Shown here one piece after another: positions 25,795-34,700 of a stretch of 64,000 nt of DNA. The translations under genes and the position numbers were made by a program. Origin of the DNA: Abditibacterium sp. (GTDB lineage Bacteria; Armatimonadota; Abditibacteriia; Abditibacteriales; Abditibacteriaceae); the NCBI GenBank assembly GCA_030448265.1, contig JAUJNG010000020.1, forward strand, positions 30,931-94,930, written 5' to 3'. Position 1 is the first letter of the stretch. Every line of letters begins with the position of its first letter. The notes beneath the pieces were generated by a model, which saw only the letters and a list, made by a program, of their open reading frames with translations, ran no database searches and had not been told where the DNA came from.

Positions 25795-26694
25795 ATGAGC
25801 CAAAACGAACCCGTCGCAGGAATGCAAGATCCCAAAGAAATGGGCCCAAAGCCCGAATATGACGAAGAAAAACAGGAGACCGTCCCTGGAATTGAAGCCG
25901 ATATGAACGTCAAGCCGGATTTCGGCGAAGACTCCTATCGCGGGCACAACCGGCTGCAAGGCAAAGCCGCTTTGATTACCGGCGGCGATTCCGGCATCGG
26001 ACGCGCTGTTGCTCTGGCGTTTGCGCGCGAAGGCGCCGATGTGCTGATTTCCTACCTCGACGAGCATGAGGACGCCCAGGAAACCGAGCGCGTCGTGCGC
26101 GAAGCGGGCCGCCGCGCGATCTTGATTCCTGGCGATATCGGCGAGGAAGCGCACTGCCAGCAGATGGTGGAGCGCGCCGTCGCCGAGTTTGGCCACCTCG
26201 ATATTCTGGTCAACAACGCCGCGTTTCAGATGTCGCGCCAGAACATTGCGGAAATTTCCTCGGAAGAGTTCGACCGCACCATCAAAACCAACCTTTACGC
26301 GATGTTCTACCTTTGCAAAGCGGCCCTCCCGTATATGCAGCCAGGGGCGAATATCATCAATACGGCGTCGATTCAAGCCTTCAGTCCCAGTCCCGAACTT
26401 GTCGCTTACGCTGCGACCAAGGCCAGCATTGTCAACTTCACCAAGGGCTTGTCGAAAATGGCGATGAAAGAGGGCGTGCGCGTCAATGCCGTCGCGCCTG
26501 GGCCGGTGTGGACGCCGCTCATCCCCGCGACCATGCCCGAAGAAAAAGTGAAGCATTTTGGCGAGCAGACTTCCTTCGAGCGCGCTGCCCAGCCCGCCGA
26601 ACTGGCCCCGCTTTACGTCTTTCTGGCCTCGTCCGAAGCGAGTTATGTGACTGGAGAAACTTATAGCGCCACCGGCGGTTCCTCGCCACTTTGA
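25795..26694 (+). CDS. short-chain dehydrogenase/reductase (general-stress YhdF/GSP39-like)
   Basis: The 299-residue protein has an N-terminal extension (MSQNEPVAGMQDPKEMGPKP) typical of the general-stress SDR subgroup. An NAD(P)-binding TGGDSGIGRAVA, LVNNAA, catalytic Ser (INTASIQAF) and YAATK (Tyr and Lys) follow. The C terminus reads YVTGETYSATGGSSPL, as in the family. Such enzymes reduce small carbonyl compounds, but the substrate is unknown. A strong intrinsic terminator follows 27 bases after the stop, so it is probably monocistronic. Confidence 0.92.
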   Translation: MSQNEPVAGMQDPKEMGPKPEYDEEKQETVPGIEADMNVKPDFGEDSYRGHNRLQGKAALITGGDSGIGRAVALAFAREGADVLISYLDEHEDAQETERVVREAGRRAILIPGDIGEEAHCQQMVERAVAEFGHLDILVNNAAFQMSRQNIAEISSEEFDRTIKTNLYAMFYLCKAALPYMQPGANIINTASIQAFSPSPELVAYAATKASIVNFTKGLSKMAMKEGVRVNAVAPGPVWTPLIPATMPEEKVKHFGEQTSFERAAQPAELAPLYVFLASSEASYVTGETYSATGGSSPL

Positions 26695-26721
26695 AAAACT
26701 GCGATTTGGTTAAAATCGGGC

Positions 26722-26765
26722 AACAGGCGCAACCAATGTGGTTGCGCCTGTTTTACTGTTTTTGG
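26722..26765 (+). terminator. intrinsic terminator after the SDR gene
   Basis: AACAGGCGCAACC (26722-26734) pairs perfectly with GGTTGCGCCTGTT (26740-26752) around a five-base loop and is followed by a T-rich tract ending TTTTT. This is a classical rho-independent terminator, unlike the long repeats elsewhere in the window. Confidence 0.9.
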
Positions 26766-26798
26766 CCAGTTCCTCGTTGTAACGATTAAATCCTCAGT

Positions 26799-28694
26799 AT
26801 GTCGCCTTCATCCACAAGCGAATCCAACTCCCCTGCACCCGTCGCAACGGTCTCCAACTGGACGCTGATCAAGCGAATGCTGGGCCTCGCCTGGATTTAC
26901 CGGTGGGGCTGCATCAAAGTGCTTTTGCTGCAAGTCGCCGTGCTTTCGCTGGGATTAATGGCCCTGGGGCTTTTCGGTCTGGGCGTGGACATCATCCAGT
27001 TCCACATTAATCCCAAAGCCAAGGTTCCCGCCTATCCGTTGGGCCTTCAACCGCCGCCGGATATGCCGGTGATGAACGTCGTTTTTCTCATCGCGGCGGC
27101 CATGCTGGTGCTGGCCCTGCTGCGGGCGGCGCTGACCTACCAATACGCCCTCGCCAGCAACCATCTGGTGCAGTCCGAAATCGTGGTCGATCTGCGCGCC
27201 CAGGTTTATGCCAAATTGCAGCGCATCAGCTTCCGTTTCTTCGACACCAACGAAACCGGCTCGATTATCAACCGCGTCACCGGCGATGTGCAAAATGTTC
27301 GTCTTTTCGTCGATGGCGTGCTGCTGCAAACCGTGGTTTTGGTGCTGTCGGTGAGCGTTTATTTGTTTTACATGCTTCACATTCATGTGATGCTGACTCT
27401 GGCGTGTTTGGCCAGCACGCCGCTTCTGGTGGTTTCGACGTGGCTTTACATGAAAAAAGTCAAGCCCGCCACGCTCAAAACGCGCGAATTGTCGGACGTG
27501 ATGGTTCGCACCCTGTCGGAAAACATCCAGGGCATTCAGGTGGTAAAGGGTTTCGCACGCGAAAACGAGGAAATCGCCAAGTTCGCGCAGGCCAACCGCA
27601 ACGTGCGCGAGCAGCAGAACTGGACGTTCTGGCTCACCAGCGTCTTTTCCCCTCTCACCAGCTTTATCCCGCAGCTCAACCTCGTGGTGCTGCTTTGCTA
27701 CGGTGGTTATCTGCTCACTCACGACCCCACTTTCACTCTCGGCCAGGGCATCATCGTTTTCGCCGGACTATTGCGCCAGTTCGAAGGGCAGGTGACCACC
27801 ATCGCCACCATCGCCAACAGCGCACAGCAAAGTCTTACCGGCGCGCAGCGCGTGTTTGAAATTCTCGATGCGCCGGTCGAGATTCAAAGCAAGCCGGACG
27901 CGGTTCGCGTCTTGAAAGCGCGGGGAACAGTGCGCTTCGAGAACGTGACGTTCGGCTATCGCGCCGAGGAGCCGGTGCTTCAAAACATCGATTTCGAAGT
28001 GCCCGCGGGCAGTTCCATCGCTCTTACGGGCGCCAATGGCGGCGGCAAAAGCTCGCTTCTCTCGCTGATTTCGCGCTTTTACGATCCCGACCAGGGCCGG
28101 ATTTTGCTCGACGGCGTGGATTTGCGCGATCTCGATGTGGACGACCTGCGCCGCAGCATCGGGCTGGTTTTTCAGGAAAGTTTTCTTTTCAGCCACACCG
28201 TCGCGGCCAATATCGCCTTTGGTTATCCCAGGGCCACGCGCGAGCAAATCGAGCAGGCCGCGCGCATCGCTTCGGCGCACGATTTCATCATGGAACTGCC
28301 CGACGGCTACGACACGATTTTAGGCGAGCGCGGCAACGGCCTCTCCGGCGGACAACGGCAGCGATTGGCGATTGCGCGCGCGATTCTGCTCGACCCGCCG
28401 ATTTTGCTCTTAGATGATCCCACCGCCGCCATCGACCCCGAAACTGAGCACGAAATTCTCGAAGCGATGCAAAGCGCAATGCAGAACCGCACCAGTTTCG
28501 TGGTGGCGCACCGTCTCAGCACGCTGCGCCGCGCGGATCGAGTGATCGTGCTGGAGCATGGCCGCATCGTGGAGTCCGGCACGCCCGATGAACTGGCGGA
28601 AAATTCGAGCTTTTACCAGCAGGCCACCACGACGCAGGCTCCCGATGAAGAAAGTCTGCGTTTGCTCGGCCTCGATTTGGAGGCGCGGGTATGA
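26799..28694 (+). CDS. ABC exporter half-transporter with a degenerate Walker B
   Basis: The 631-residue protein has six membrane helices (about 30-330) and a nucleotide-binding domain: Walker A GANGGGKSS (about 410), signature LSGGQRQRLAIARA, Walker B ILLLDDPTAAID and switch VVAHRLST. The catalytic Glu after Walker B is Asp540. It overlaps the next half-transporter by ATGA, so the two are coupled and probably form a heterodimer. In heterodimeric exporters such as TM287/288 and BmrCD one ATP site is non-canonical, and this Asp is its usual hallmark. The substrate (lipid, drug or peptide) is unknown. Confidence 0.92.
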   Translation: MSPSSTSESNSPAPVATVSNWTLIKRMLGLAWIYRWGCIKVLLLQVAVLSLGLMALGLFGLGVDIIQFHINPKAKVPAYPLGLQPPPDMPVMNVVFLIAAAMLVLALLRAALTYQYALASNHLVQSEIVVDLRAQVYAKLQRISFRFFDTNETGSIINRVTGDVQNVRLFVDGVLLQTVVLVLSVSVYLFYMLHIHVMLTLACLASTPLLVVSTWLYMKKVKPATLKTRELSDVMVRTLSENIQGIQVVKGFARENEEIAKFAQANRNVREQQNWTFWLTSVFSPLTSFIPQLNLVVLLCYGGYLLTHDPTFTLGQGIIVFAGLLRQFEGQVTTIATIANSAQQSLTGAQRVFEILDAPVEIQSKPDAVRVLKARGTVRFENVTFGYRAEEPVLQNIDFEVPAGSSIALTGANGGGKSSLLSLISRFYDPDQGRILLDGVDLRDLDVDDLRRSIGLVFQESFLFSHTVAANIAFGYPRATREQIEQAARIASAHDFIMELPDGYDTILGERGNGLSGGQRQRLAIARAILLDPPILLLDDPTAAIDPETEHEILEAMQSAMQNRTSFVVAHRLSTLRRADRVIVLEHGRIVESGTPDELAENSSFYQQATTTQAPDEESLRLLGLDLEARV

Positions 28695-30655
28695 TTTCCA
28701 AACTCCACAAACGCATCCATCGCGCCGCTTCGCGCAACGGCGGCACGTTGGGCTATCCCGACGCCGTAGCCAATCCCCAGTCGCGCCGCCGCGTCGTGGC
28801 GCGCCAGAAGGAACAGGGGAAATCTGCCCCTTCCGATGCCGACACCTCACAACTCACGCACGCGGAGTTCGACGAACGCGGCGCGGAAATGCGTCCGCTC
28901 GAATTCGGCCTGATTGCGCGCGTGTTCGCTTATATGCGCCCTTACCGCGCCAGGCGCAATTGGCTCTTGTTGATCGTCCTGGTGCGTTCGCTGCAAATTC
29001 CGGCTTTGGCGGCGCTTTTTACTCACGTCATCAACGGCCCGCTCATCGCCCGCGACGTGCGTGGCACGCTCCTGGGCGCCGCCGCGTTTCTGCTGCTGGC
29101 GATTTTCACTCAGGTGACGCTGCATTTTCGTTCGCGCTGGGCGCTTGAACTGGGCGAGGCCGTCGTGCACGACCTGCGCCGCGACGTGTTCGCCCACCTG
29201 CAGAAGATGACGATGAGCTTCTACCACCGGACGCCGGTGGGGCGCATCATCTCGCGCATGACTTCGGACATTGAAGTGGTGCGCTCTCTGGTGCAGGACG
29301 TGCTGTTCATGTCGATGGTGAACGTGGGCCAGATGATTTTCGCGGCGGCGGTCATGTTTTGGTATGACCGCGTGCTGTTCCTGATGATTCTGGGTCTCGC
29401 GCCCATCCTGTGGGGCCTGAATTTCTATTTCCGCCGACGGCTTTCCAAAGCGTTGCGCGCGGCGCAGGAAAGTTTCAGCCGCGTCACCTCGACGCTTGCC
29501 GAATCGGTGAGCGGCATTCGCGTCACGCAGAGTTTCGTGCGCCAGAACTTCAATTCGCGCCTTTTTCTGAGTCAAGTTGTCGATCATTCCAATTTCAATA
29601 TGCAGGCCGCGCAGAAGTCGGGGGCGCTGCCGCCGCTTTTGGAACTTAACAACCAGTTTTTCATGGTGGGCCTGCTGCTTTTCGGCGGCTATCGCATTCT
29701 CGGCCCAGGAGTCGGGGCCGAAATCGCCCCCGTGCGCGCCGAGGCCCTGGTGGGTTATTACCTGATGTCGGCGACGTTCTTTTCGCCCCTCGCCACCATC
29801 GGCAACATCTACAACCAGGCTCTGGCGGCGATGGCGGGCGCCGAGCGCGTTTTTCAACTGCTCGACACGCCCCCCGAATTTGCCGATAAGCCCGATGCCA
29901 TCGCCTTGCCGCCGATTGAGGGCCGCATCGAATTCCGCGATTTGAGCTTCGGCTACGATCCGGATCATCTGGTTTTGCACGACATCAACTTCGTCGCGGA
30001 GCCAGGCCAGACCGTCGCGCTCGTGGGCCACACCGGAAGCGGCAAAAGCTCGCTCATCCAGCTCATTTCCAAGTTTTATCTGCCCACGAGCGGCCAACTG
30101 CTCATCGACGGCCAGGAAATCCGCGATATTCAATCGGCCTCGCTGCACCGGCAGATGGGCATTGTGTCGCAGGTCAACTTTCTCTTTACCGGAACGGTGA
30201 TGGAAAACATTCGCGTGGGCCGTCCCGATGCCACCGATGAAGAAGTGATGGAAGCGGCGCGGCGGTTGGACGTGATCGACCTCATCGAAACCATGCCGGA
30301 AGGCTTTCACGCCTCGGTCGGCGAACGCGGCGAAGGCGTTTCCCTCGGCCAGCGCCAGATCATCTGTTTCGTGCGCGCGATGCTGGCCAACCCGCGCATC
30401 ATGATTTTGGATGAAGCCACCAGCAGCGTGGACACCATGACGGAACTTCGATTGCAAAACGCTCTGGCGACGCTCCTCAAAGACCGCACCAGCTTTGTCG
30501 TCGCGCACCGGCTTTCCACAATTCAGGATGCGGATACGGTTTTGGTGCTGGATGGGGGCCGCATAGTCGAGCGCGGCAACCACCACCAATTGCTGGGCGA
30601 GGGCGGCGTCTATGCCAATTTGTATCGCCAGTTCGTGCAGGCGACTGCGGTTTAG
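28691..30655 (+). CDS. ABC exporter half-transporter with a degenerate signature motif
   Basis: The 654-residue partner has a charged N-terminal extension of about 70 residues (MISKLHKRIHRAASRNGG...), six membrane helices and an NBD with Walker A GHTGSGKSS, Walker B IMILDEATSSVDT with the catalytic Glu intact, and VVAHRLST. Its signature reads VSLGQRQ in place of LSGGQ. This change and the E-to-D change in the upstream partner fall in the same composite ATP site, as expected of one dead and one live site in a heterodimer. The start overlaps the upstream stop (ATGA). Confidence 0.92.
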   Translation: MISKLHKRIHRAASRNGGTLGYPDAVANPQSRRRVVARQKEQGKSAPSDADTSQLTHAEFDERGAEMRPLEFGLIARVFAYMRPYRARRNWLLLIVLVRSLQIPALAALFTHVINGPLIARDVRGTLLGAAAFLLLAIFTQVTLHFRSRWALELGEAVVHDLRRDVFAHLQKMTMSFYHRTPVGRIISRMTSDIEVVRSLVQDVLFMSMVNVGQMIFAAAVMFWYDRVLFLMILGLAPILWGLNFYFRRRLSKALRAAQESFSRVTSTLAESVSGIRVTQSFVRQNFNSRLFLSQVVDHSNFNMQAAQKSGALPPLLELNNQFFMVGLLLFGGYRILGPGVGAEIAPVRAEALVGYYLMSATFFSPLATIGNIYNQALAAMAGAERVFQLLDTPPEFADKPDAIALPPIEGRIEFRDLSFGYDPDHLVLHDINFVAEPGQTVALVGHTGSGKSSLIQLISKFYLPTSGQLLIDGQEIRDIQSASLHRQMGIVSQVNFLFTGTVMENIRVGRPDATDEEVMEAARRLDVIDLIETMPEGFHASVGERGEGVSLGQRQIICFVRAMLANPRIMILDEATSSVDTMTELRLQNALATLLKDRTSFVVAHRLSTIQDADTVLVLDGGRIVERGNHHQLLGEGGVYANLYRQFVQATAV

Positions 30656-30660
30656 CGGAT

Positions 30661-30746
30661 CAACTCACCCACCGCCGGAAGTCGGAGCGACGAAGCGAGG
30701 AACAAGTGCAGGCTGTAGAATTTTGGGCGCAGCGCTTTGTTATGCC
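30661..30746 (+). other. possible attC remnant (3' core only)
   Basis: GTTATGCC at 30739-30746 is followed by GG, exactly as at the attC-like site 192-201. Upstream bases show only weak internal pairing and no convincing R''. It starts a patch (30661-31278) whose composition and small minus-strand gene look unlike the flanking operons, and which ends with another attC-like site at 31200-31250. Confidence 0.25.
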
Positions 30747-30757
30747 GGTAATAAAGG

Positions 30758-30879
30758 AATCCCCGCGGCAAGCGGCGGGGTATTTCAATGAGGAGTGTAA
30801 CTTTTTCTGTCAAGAGGGCTTCGCCCTCACGGATAGAGCGCTGCGCGCTCAGGGTCGCGCAGCAAGCTGCGGGGAATTG
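30758..30879. repeat. cluster of four stem-loops
   Basis: In order: CCCCGCGGC...GCGGCGGGG (30761-30780), GAGGGCTTCGCCCTC (30814-30828), GAGCGCTGCGCGCTC (30836-30850) and CGCAGCAAGCTGCG (30858-30871). AATCCCCGC at the left also complements GCGGGGAATT at the right, so an outer stem closing the small hairpins is possible. A spurious short frame runs through it. Confidence 0.7.
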
Positions 30880-30901
30880 AACCCAAAGAGATTAAACCGC
30901 C

Positions 30902-31171
30902 TTAGCGTCTGGCAGTTGTAGACGTTTGCTGGCGGATGTGCAGGAATAGGAATGAACACCAGGCAATCCAAGGAAGCGAAAGCAACCATACCAACCCCAG
31001 CTCGCCCATCACACCAAATCTTTCTGTCGTTTCGTCACCTCCGAAAATCAAAGGAAAAGGCCAAGAGAAAATCATCGCAAGCCAGGCAACAGGCTGAAAG
31101 GCAATAGAAGCAGCCAACAGTGAAGCATTTAGACCAGCAAGAGCCGCAAAGATGAGGCAGAACTTTCTCAT
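30902..31171 (-). CDS. small membrane protein of unknown function, cassette-like
   Basis: The 89-residue protein (MRKFCLIFAALAGLNASLL...) has a hydrophobic N-terminal signal or helix, a second hydrophobic segment around VAWLAMIFSWPFPLIFG, and a third near LGLVWLLSLPWIAW. It is probably an inner-membrane protein. ATG 31171 has AAGGAG (on the minus strand) at good spacing; the upstream ATG lacks one. I do not recognise the family. It lies between an attC-like remnant and an attC-like site and is oriented against the neighbouring operons, suggesting acquired DNA. Confidence 0.55.
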   Translation of the reverse strand: MRKFCLIFAALAGLNASLLAASIAFQPVAWLAMIFSWPFPLIFGGDETTERFGVMGELGLVWLLSLPWIAWCSFLFLHIRQQTSTTARR

Positions 31172-31199
31172 AATTTTCTCCTTCCCGTTTTGCTGCGAC

Positions 31200-31250
31200 A
31201 CTATAACACCCAGTCAAGTTTCGCGCACCGGCCCAACTTAGCGTTGTGTA
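31200..31250 (+). other. short attC-like site upstream of the sugar-binding protein gene
   Basis: The order resembles the aadA-type attC: CTATAAC (R''), spacer, AGTCAAG (L''), a short centre, GGCCCAACTTA (L') and GCGTTGTGT (R'). R'' and R' pair over six of seven positions if G-T pairs are allowed. R' deviates from GTTRRRY. The site would form the 5' flank of the sugar-transport operon and may contain its promoter. Confidence 0.4.
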
Positions 31251-31278
31251 TATGTTACAGTTCCTGCTAAGCGAGATC

Positions 31279-32622
31279 ATGTTTCCAATAACCTGCCGTT
31301 TATCAGCCTCTTTCATTCCCGCAAACAAAGTGCTTCCTCGCTGCGCGCTTTCCGCGCTGGCACTGGTCGGCCTCTCGCTGTCGCTGGTTGGTTGTGTTTC
31401 ACCCTCACCCGCGACGGATGGCATCGCGTCCGCGTCAAGCGGAAAAACGGTGATCGACTTCTGGAACGGCTTCACCGGCCCCGACGGGAAGGCGATGGAC
31501 GAGATGGTGAGGCGTTTTCGCAAAGCGAATCCCACTATCGAAGTGCGAACGCAGACCATTCCGTGGGGCACTTACTACGACAAACTGACCCTGTCCCTGG
31601 CTTACGGCGGCGCGCCCGATGTTTTCGTGATGCACGCGGGACGCCTGCCGGAGTTTGCGTCTTTCGGGACGTTGCAGCCCCTCGACGACTTCTACGCGGA
31701 GGCGGAGGCGCTGGGGGAAAAGAAGTTCGCGCCCGTGCCGTGGCGGGCGACTTTTTACGAGGGAAAACAGGTGGCCCTCCCGCTCGATGTGCATCCGATT
31801 GGGCTTTATTACAACACCAAATTGTTCAAAGAGGCCGGCATCGTGGACGCGCAGGGGCGAGCCAAACCGCCCAAGACCTTTGACGAATTCATCGAGGCGG
31901 CGCGGCGCATGACCAAAGACACCAATGGCGATGGCCGCACCGACCAGTGGGGTTTCGTCTTTACCTGGCAGCGCACCAACTGGCTCACCATCGCCGGACA
32001 GTTTGGCGCCAGCATTCTTTCGCCCGACGGCAAACGCAGCGCCCTCGACTCGCCGCAGAACCTGCGCGCGCTGCAATTGATGCACGACCTGATCTACAAA
32101 TACAAAGTCGCGCCCAAACCCGAAGGCGTCGATGCCTGGCTCGCGTTTCGGCAGGGCAAGGTCGGTATGGCGCTGGAAGGCATTTATATGCTGGCCTCGC
32201 TGGAAGAACAAAAAGGTTTGTCCTTTGCCGGCGCGCCCGTTCCGCAGTTTGGGCCGGTCAAAGCGGCGTGGGGCGGCTCGCATTTGCTTTGCCAGCCCAA
32301 AGGCATCGCGCCGGAGCAATCGCGCGCGGCGTGGAAGCTGATGCAGTTTCTCTCCGACCAGAGCCTGCTCTGGGCCCGCGCCGGTCAGGTTCCGGCGCGC
32401 AGCGACATTCAGGGTTCGCCGCAGTTTGGCGCGCTCCACGTGCAAACCCAGTTCGCCACGCAGCTGCCCTTCGTGCAATACGAGCCGCTTCATCCCAAAA
32501 GCAACGCGATTTTCCCGCTCATCGAACCAGGCATCGAAGCCGTCATGCTCGACATCGCAGCGCCCAAAGAAGCCATGCGCGATGTAACCCGTCGCGTCAA
32601 TCAAGTTTTGGAGCGGCCATGA
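31279..32622 (+). CDS. ABC transporter sugar-binding lipoprotein (family 1)
   Basis: The 447-residue protein has a lipoprotein signal with lipobox LVGC (LSLSLVGC), then VIDFWNGFTGPDGKAMDEMVRRF and NPTIEV. These are typical of carbohydrate-binding family 1 proteins that bind oligosaccharides outside the membrane. KAAWGGSHLLCQPKG and a DPDT-like TKDTNGDGRTDQWGF loop are also family-like. I chose ATG 31279; an upstream start at 31246 would lengthen the signal peptide. It overlaps the first permease by ATGA, forming an operon. No ATPase gene is present, so a shared MsiK-like ATPase elsewhere is inferred. Confidence 0.9.
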   Translation: MFPITCRLSASFIPANKVLPRCALSALALVGLSLSLVGCVSPSPATDGIASASSGKTVIDFWNGFTGPDGKAMDEMVRRFRKANPTIEVRTQTIPWGTYYDKLTLSLAYGGAPDVFVMHAGRLPEFASFGTLQPLDDFYAEAEALGEKKFAPVPWRATFYEGKQVALPLDVHPIGLYYNTKLFKEAGIVDAQGRAKPPKTFDEFIEAARRMTKDTNGDGRTDQWGFVFTWQRTNWLTIAGQFGASILSPDGKRSALDSPQNLRALQLMHDLIYKYKVAPKPEGVDAWLAFRQGKVGMALEGIYMLASLEEQKGLSFAGAPVPQFGPVKAAWGGSHLLCQPKGIAPEQSRAAWKLMQFLSDQSLLWARAGQVPARSDIQGSPQFGALHVQTQFATQLPFVQYEPLHPKSNAIFPLIEPGIEAVMLDIAAPKEAMRDVTRRVNQVLERP

Positions 32623-33587
32623 ATCAACACCTTTCCGGCGCTGCCAAAACCCTGCCGCGCAAAAGCGATGGTCTCACCGGTGTGTTTTTCGCGCTGCCGC
32701 ATCTGGTTTTGTTTGCCACGTTCGTGCTGGCTCCGGTGGCGTATGGGATTTATATTTCGCTGTTTCGCTGGCACGTTCTGGCGAAGGCGCATCCCTTTGT
32801 CGGCCTGGAGAACTACAGCGCGGCGCTTTCCGACGACATCTTCTGGATCGCGCTGCGCAACACGGTTTATTTCGTGGTTTTGGTGGTGCCGCTGGGCAAC
32901 CTCGTGTCGCTGGGGCTGGCGCTGGCCTTGTCCAGCGTGCGGCGCTGGGGCACGTTTTACAAAATCGTTTATTACCTGCCGGTCGTCATCTCGATTGCCG
33001 TCGTCGTGGTGCTGTGGCGCTGGATTTACAACACCGAAATCGGATTGCTGAATTTGTATCTGGGCAGCGTGGTGGGTGCCCTGCGCGGCATCGGCTTGCC
33101 TCTGCCGCCTTTTGAACCGTTGCCCTGGCTGTCGAATCCGTCGTGGGTAATGCCCTCGTTGGCCATGCTGACGGTGTGGTGGACGGCGGGCGGCAACATG
33201 GTGCTTTATCTGGCCGGTCTGGGCACAATTGGCGACGATTATTATGAGGCGGCGTCCATCGACGGCGCCAATGCCTGGCAGCGCTTCTGGGCGATTACCT
33301 GGCCGCTACTCCGACCCACGACGCTGTTTTGCCTGGTGTTTTCGGTTCTGGGCGCGTTTCAAGTTTTCGGACAGAGCTACGTCATGTTCACGGCAGTGCA
33401 GGGCGGGCCGGTTTCGGGGCCGGCGCGGTCGGGACTTACTCTGGCACTTTATATGTATTTGCAGGGCTTTCGCCAGTATGAAATCGGCTACGGCGCGGCC
33501 ATTGCCTATTTGCTGTTCGCCATCGTGCTGGGTTTGACCATCGTGCAATTCCGCCTGCTGTCAGGGCAGAGCGAGGCGAAATCTTAG
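32619..33587 (+). CDS. sugar ABC transporter permease (MalF/UgpA-like)
   Basis: The 322-residue protein has six membrane helices and the cytoplasmic EAA loop EAASIDGANAWQRFWAITWPLL that docks the ATPase. The N-terminal part (GVFFALPHLVLFATFVLAPVAYGIYISLF) is typical of MalF-type permeases. ATG 32619 overlaps the stop of the binding-protein gene. A much longer open frame (from 31947) exists but covers the other frame of the binding-protein gene and is not used. The second permease follows after a 28-base-arm hairpin. Confidence 0.92.
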   Translation: MNQHLSGAAKTLPRKSDGLTGVFFALPHLVLFATFVLAPVAYGIYISLFRWHVLAKAHPFVGLENYSAALSDDIFWIALRNTVYFVVLVVPLGNLVSLGLALALSSVRRWGTFYKIVYYLPVVISIAVVVVLWRWIYNTEIGLLNLYLGSVVGALRGIGLPLPPFEPLPWLSNPSWVMPSLAMLTVWWTAGGNMVLYLAGLGTIGDDYYEAASIDGANAWQRFWAITWPLLRPTTLFCLVFSVLGAFQVFGQSYVMFTAVQGGPVSGPARSGLTLALYMYLQGFRQYEIGYGAAIAYLLFAIVLGLTIVQFRLLSGQSEAKS

Positions 33588-33625
33588 AATGGGTGTCCCA
33601 AGAGGGTGATAATGCTGGTGAGCAG

Positions 33626-33702
33626 GTTTGTAGTAGCGCCGCGAGGCGCGTTTTGAAAGCGTCCCAGTTCCTCCAAACGCGCCTCGCGGCGCTACTACAA
33701 AC
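33626..33702. repeat. inverted repeat inside the sugar-transport operon, GTTTGTAGTAGCGCCGCGAG family, copy 1
   Basis: Perfect 28-base arms (33626-33653 and 33675-33702) carry the palindromic core GCGCCGCGAGGCGC. The second copy at 54602-54678 is nearly identical over the whole stem. It lies between the two permease genes, 38 bases after the first stop and 61 bases before the second start. Confidence 0.95.
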
Positions 33703-33763
33703 TCAGTCGTTTTCTGGTGAATCAAACCCTTTGAATACAGCCTCTCAAACCAAGACCAAAATC

Positions 33764-34609
33764 ATGCGAAACTTGCTGCGACGTTCTCAACTGGGACTTC
33801 ACCTGCCGATGATGCTGGCGGCGCTCCTCTTTCTGGGGCCGCTGTTGTGGATGCTTTCCACCGCGTTCAAAGCCCCTGCCGACATCATTAGCGGCCTCGG
33901 CTCGGCGCAGTGGATTCCCCAGCCAGCCACGACGGAAAATTTTCGCAACGTCATGGGCAAAGCCGAAGAGTTTCCCATCTGGCGCTGGACGGCCAACAGC
34001 CTTTTCGTTTCGCTTGCCGTCACCTTTTTGGTGCTGGTGGTCGATTCGCTGGCTGCCTTTGCCTATTCGCGTCTGCGCTGGCATGGCCGCGACAAAGTGT
34101 TTGCGCTGTTAGTGGCAACCATGCTGGTGCCTGGCCAGGTGCTGTTGATTCCCACTTATCTGCTGATTCGCCAGTTGGGTTTGTTCGACACCTACGGCGC
34201 GCTGATTTTTCCGGCCTCGGCGAGCGCGTTCGGCGTGTTTTTGCTGCGCCAGTTTTTCCTCACCATTCCGATGGAATTGGAGGAAGCGGCGCGCCTCGAC
34301 GGCTGCGGCCCACTGGGAATAATGCGTCACGTCATCCTGCCACTTTCCAAACCGGCGCTGGCGACGCTGGGAATTTTCACCTTTATGGGCACCTGGAACG
34401 CTTTTGAAGGCCCCCTGCTTTTCACCGACAGCACCCTGATGCGAACTCTGCCCGTCGGCATTACGATTTTCCAGGGGCGTTACAACATCGAATACGGGCC
34501 CCTCATGGCGGCGGCGGCCCTCGCCGCGATTCCCGTCACGATTGCGTTTTTGGTGTTCCAGCGCCATATCATCAAGGGCATTTCGCTGACCGGTTTGGCC
34601 GGACGATAA
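33764..34609 (+). CDS. sugar ABC transporter permease (MalG/UgpE-like)
   Basis: The 281-residue protein has six membrane helices and the EAA loop EAARLDGCGPLGIMRHVILPL. The N terminus LHLPMMLAALLFLGPLLWMLSTAFK and the C-terminal FVFQRHIIKGISLTGLAGR-type ending are those of MalG-type permeases. I chose ATG 33764; the open frame from 33593 would run through the hairpin repeat. It pairs with the permease at 32619 to form the membrane channel. A strong bidirectional terminator follows. Confidence 0.92.
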   Translation: MRNLLRRSQLGLHLPMMLAALLFLGPLLWMLSTAFKAPADIISGLGSAQWIPQPATTENFRNVMGKAEEFPIWRWTANSLFVSLAVTFLVLVVDSLAAFAYSRLRWHGRDKVFALLVATMLVPGQVLLIPTYLLIRQLGLFDTYGALIFPASASAFGVFLLRQFFLTIPMELEEAARLDGCGPLGIMRHVILPLSKPALATLGIFTFMGTWNAFEGPLLFTDSTLMRTLPVGITIFQGRYNIEYGPLMAAAALAAIPVTIAFLVFQRHIIKGISLTGLAGR

Positions 34610-34652
34610 TTCAGACATCATGCCCGCCAGGCGCGTGCAACGGTGCCTTGTC

Positions 34653-34698
34653 GCATGAAAAAGACAGGAAAACATTTGTTTTCCTGTCTTTTTCATGC
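34653..34698. terminator. bidirectional intrinsic terminator between convergent genes
   Basis: Twenty-one-base perfect arms (34653-34673 and 34678-34698) carry AAAAAGACAGG and CCTGTCTTTTT around a four-base loop. A-rich and T-rich edges allow termination on both strands, as suits the convergent permease and small secreted-protein genes. Confidence 0.92.
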
Positions 34699-34700
34699 CG

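Noticed and set aside
30706..30921. A 71-codon frame (MQAVEFWAQRFVMPV...)
   Set aside because: It runs through four stem-loops and an attC-like core; its composition reflects repeats, not a protein.
31947..33587. A 546-codon frame including the MalF-like permease
   Set aside because: The first 224 codons lie in another frame of the binding-protein gene and are Arg/His-rich nonsense; the real start is ATG 32619.
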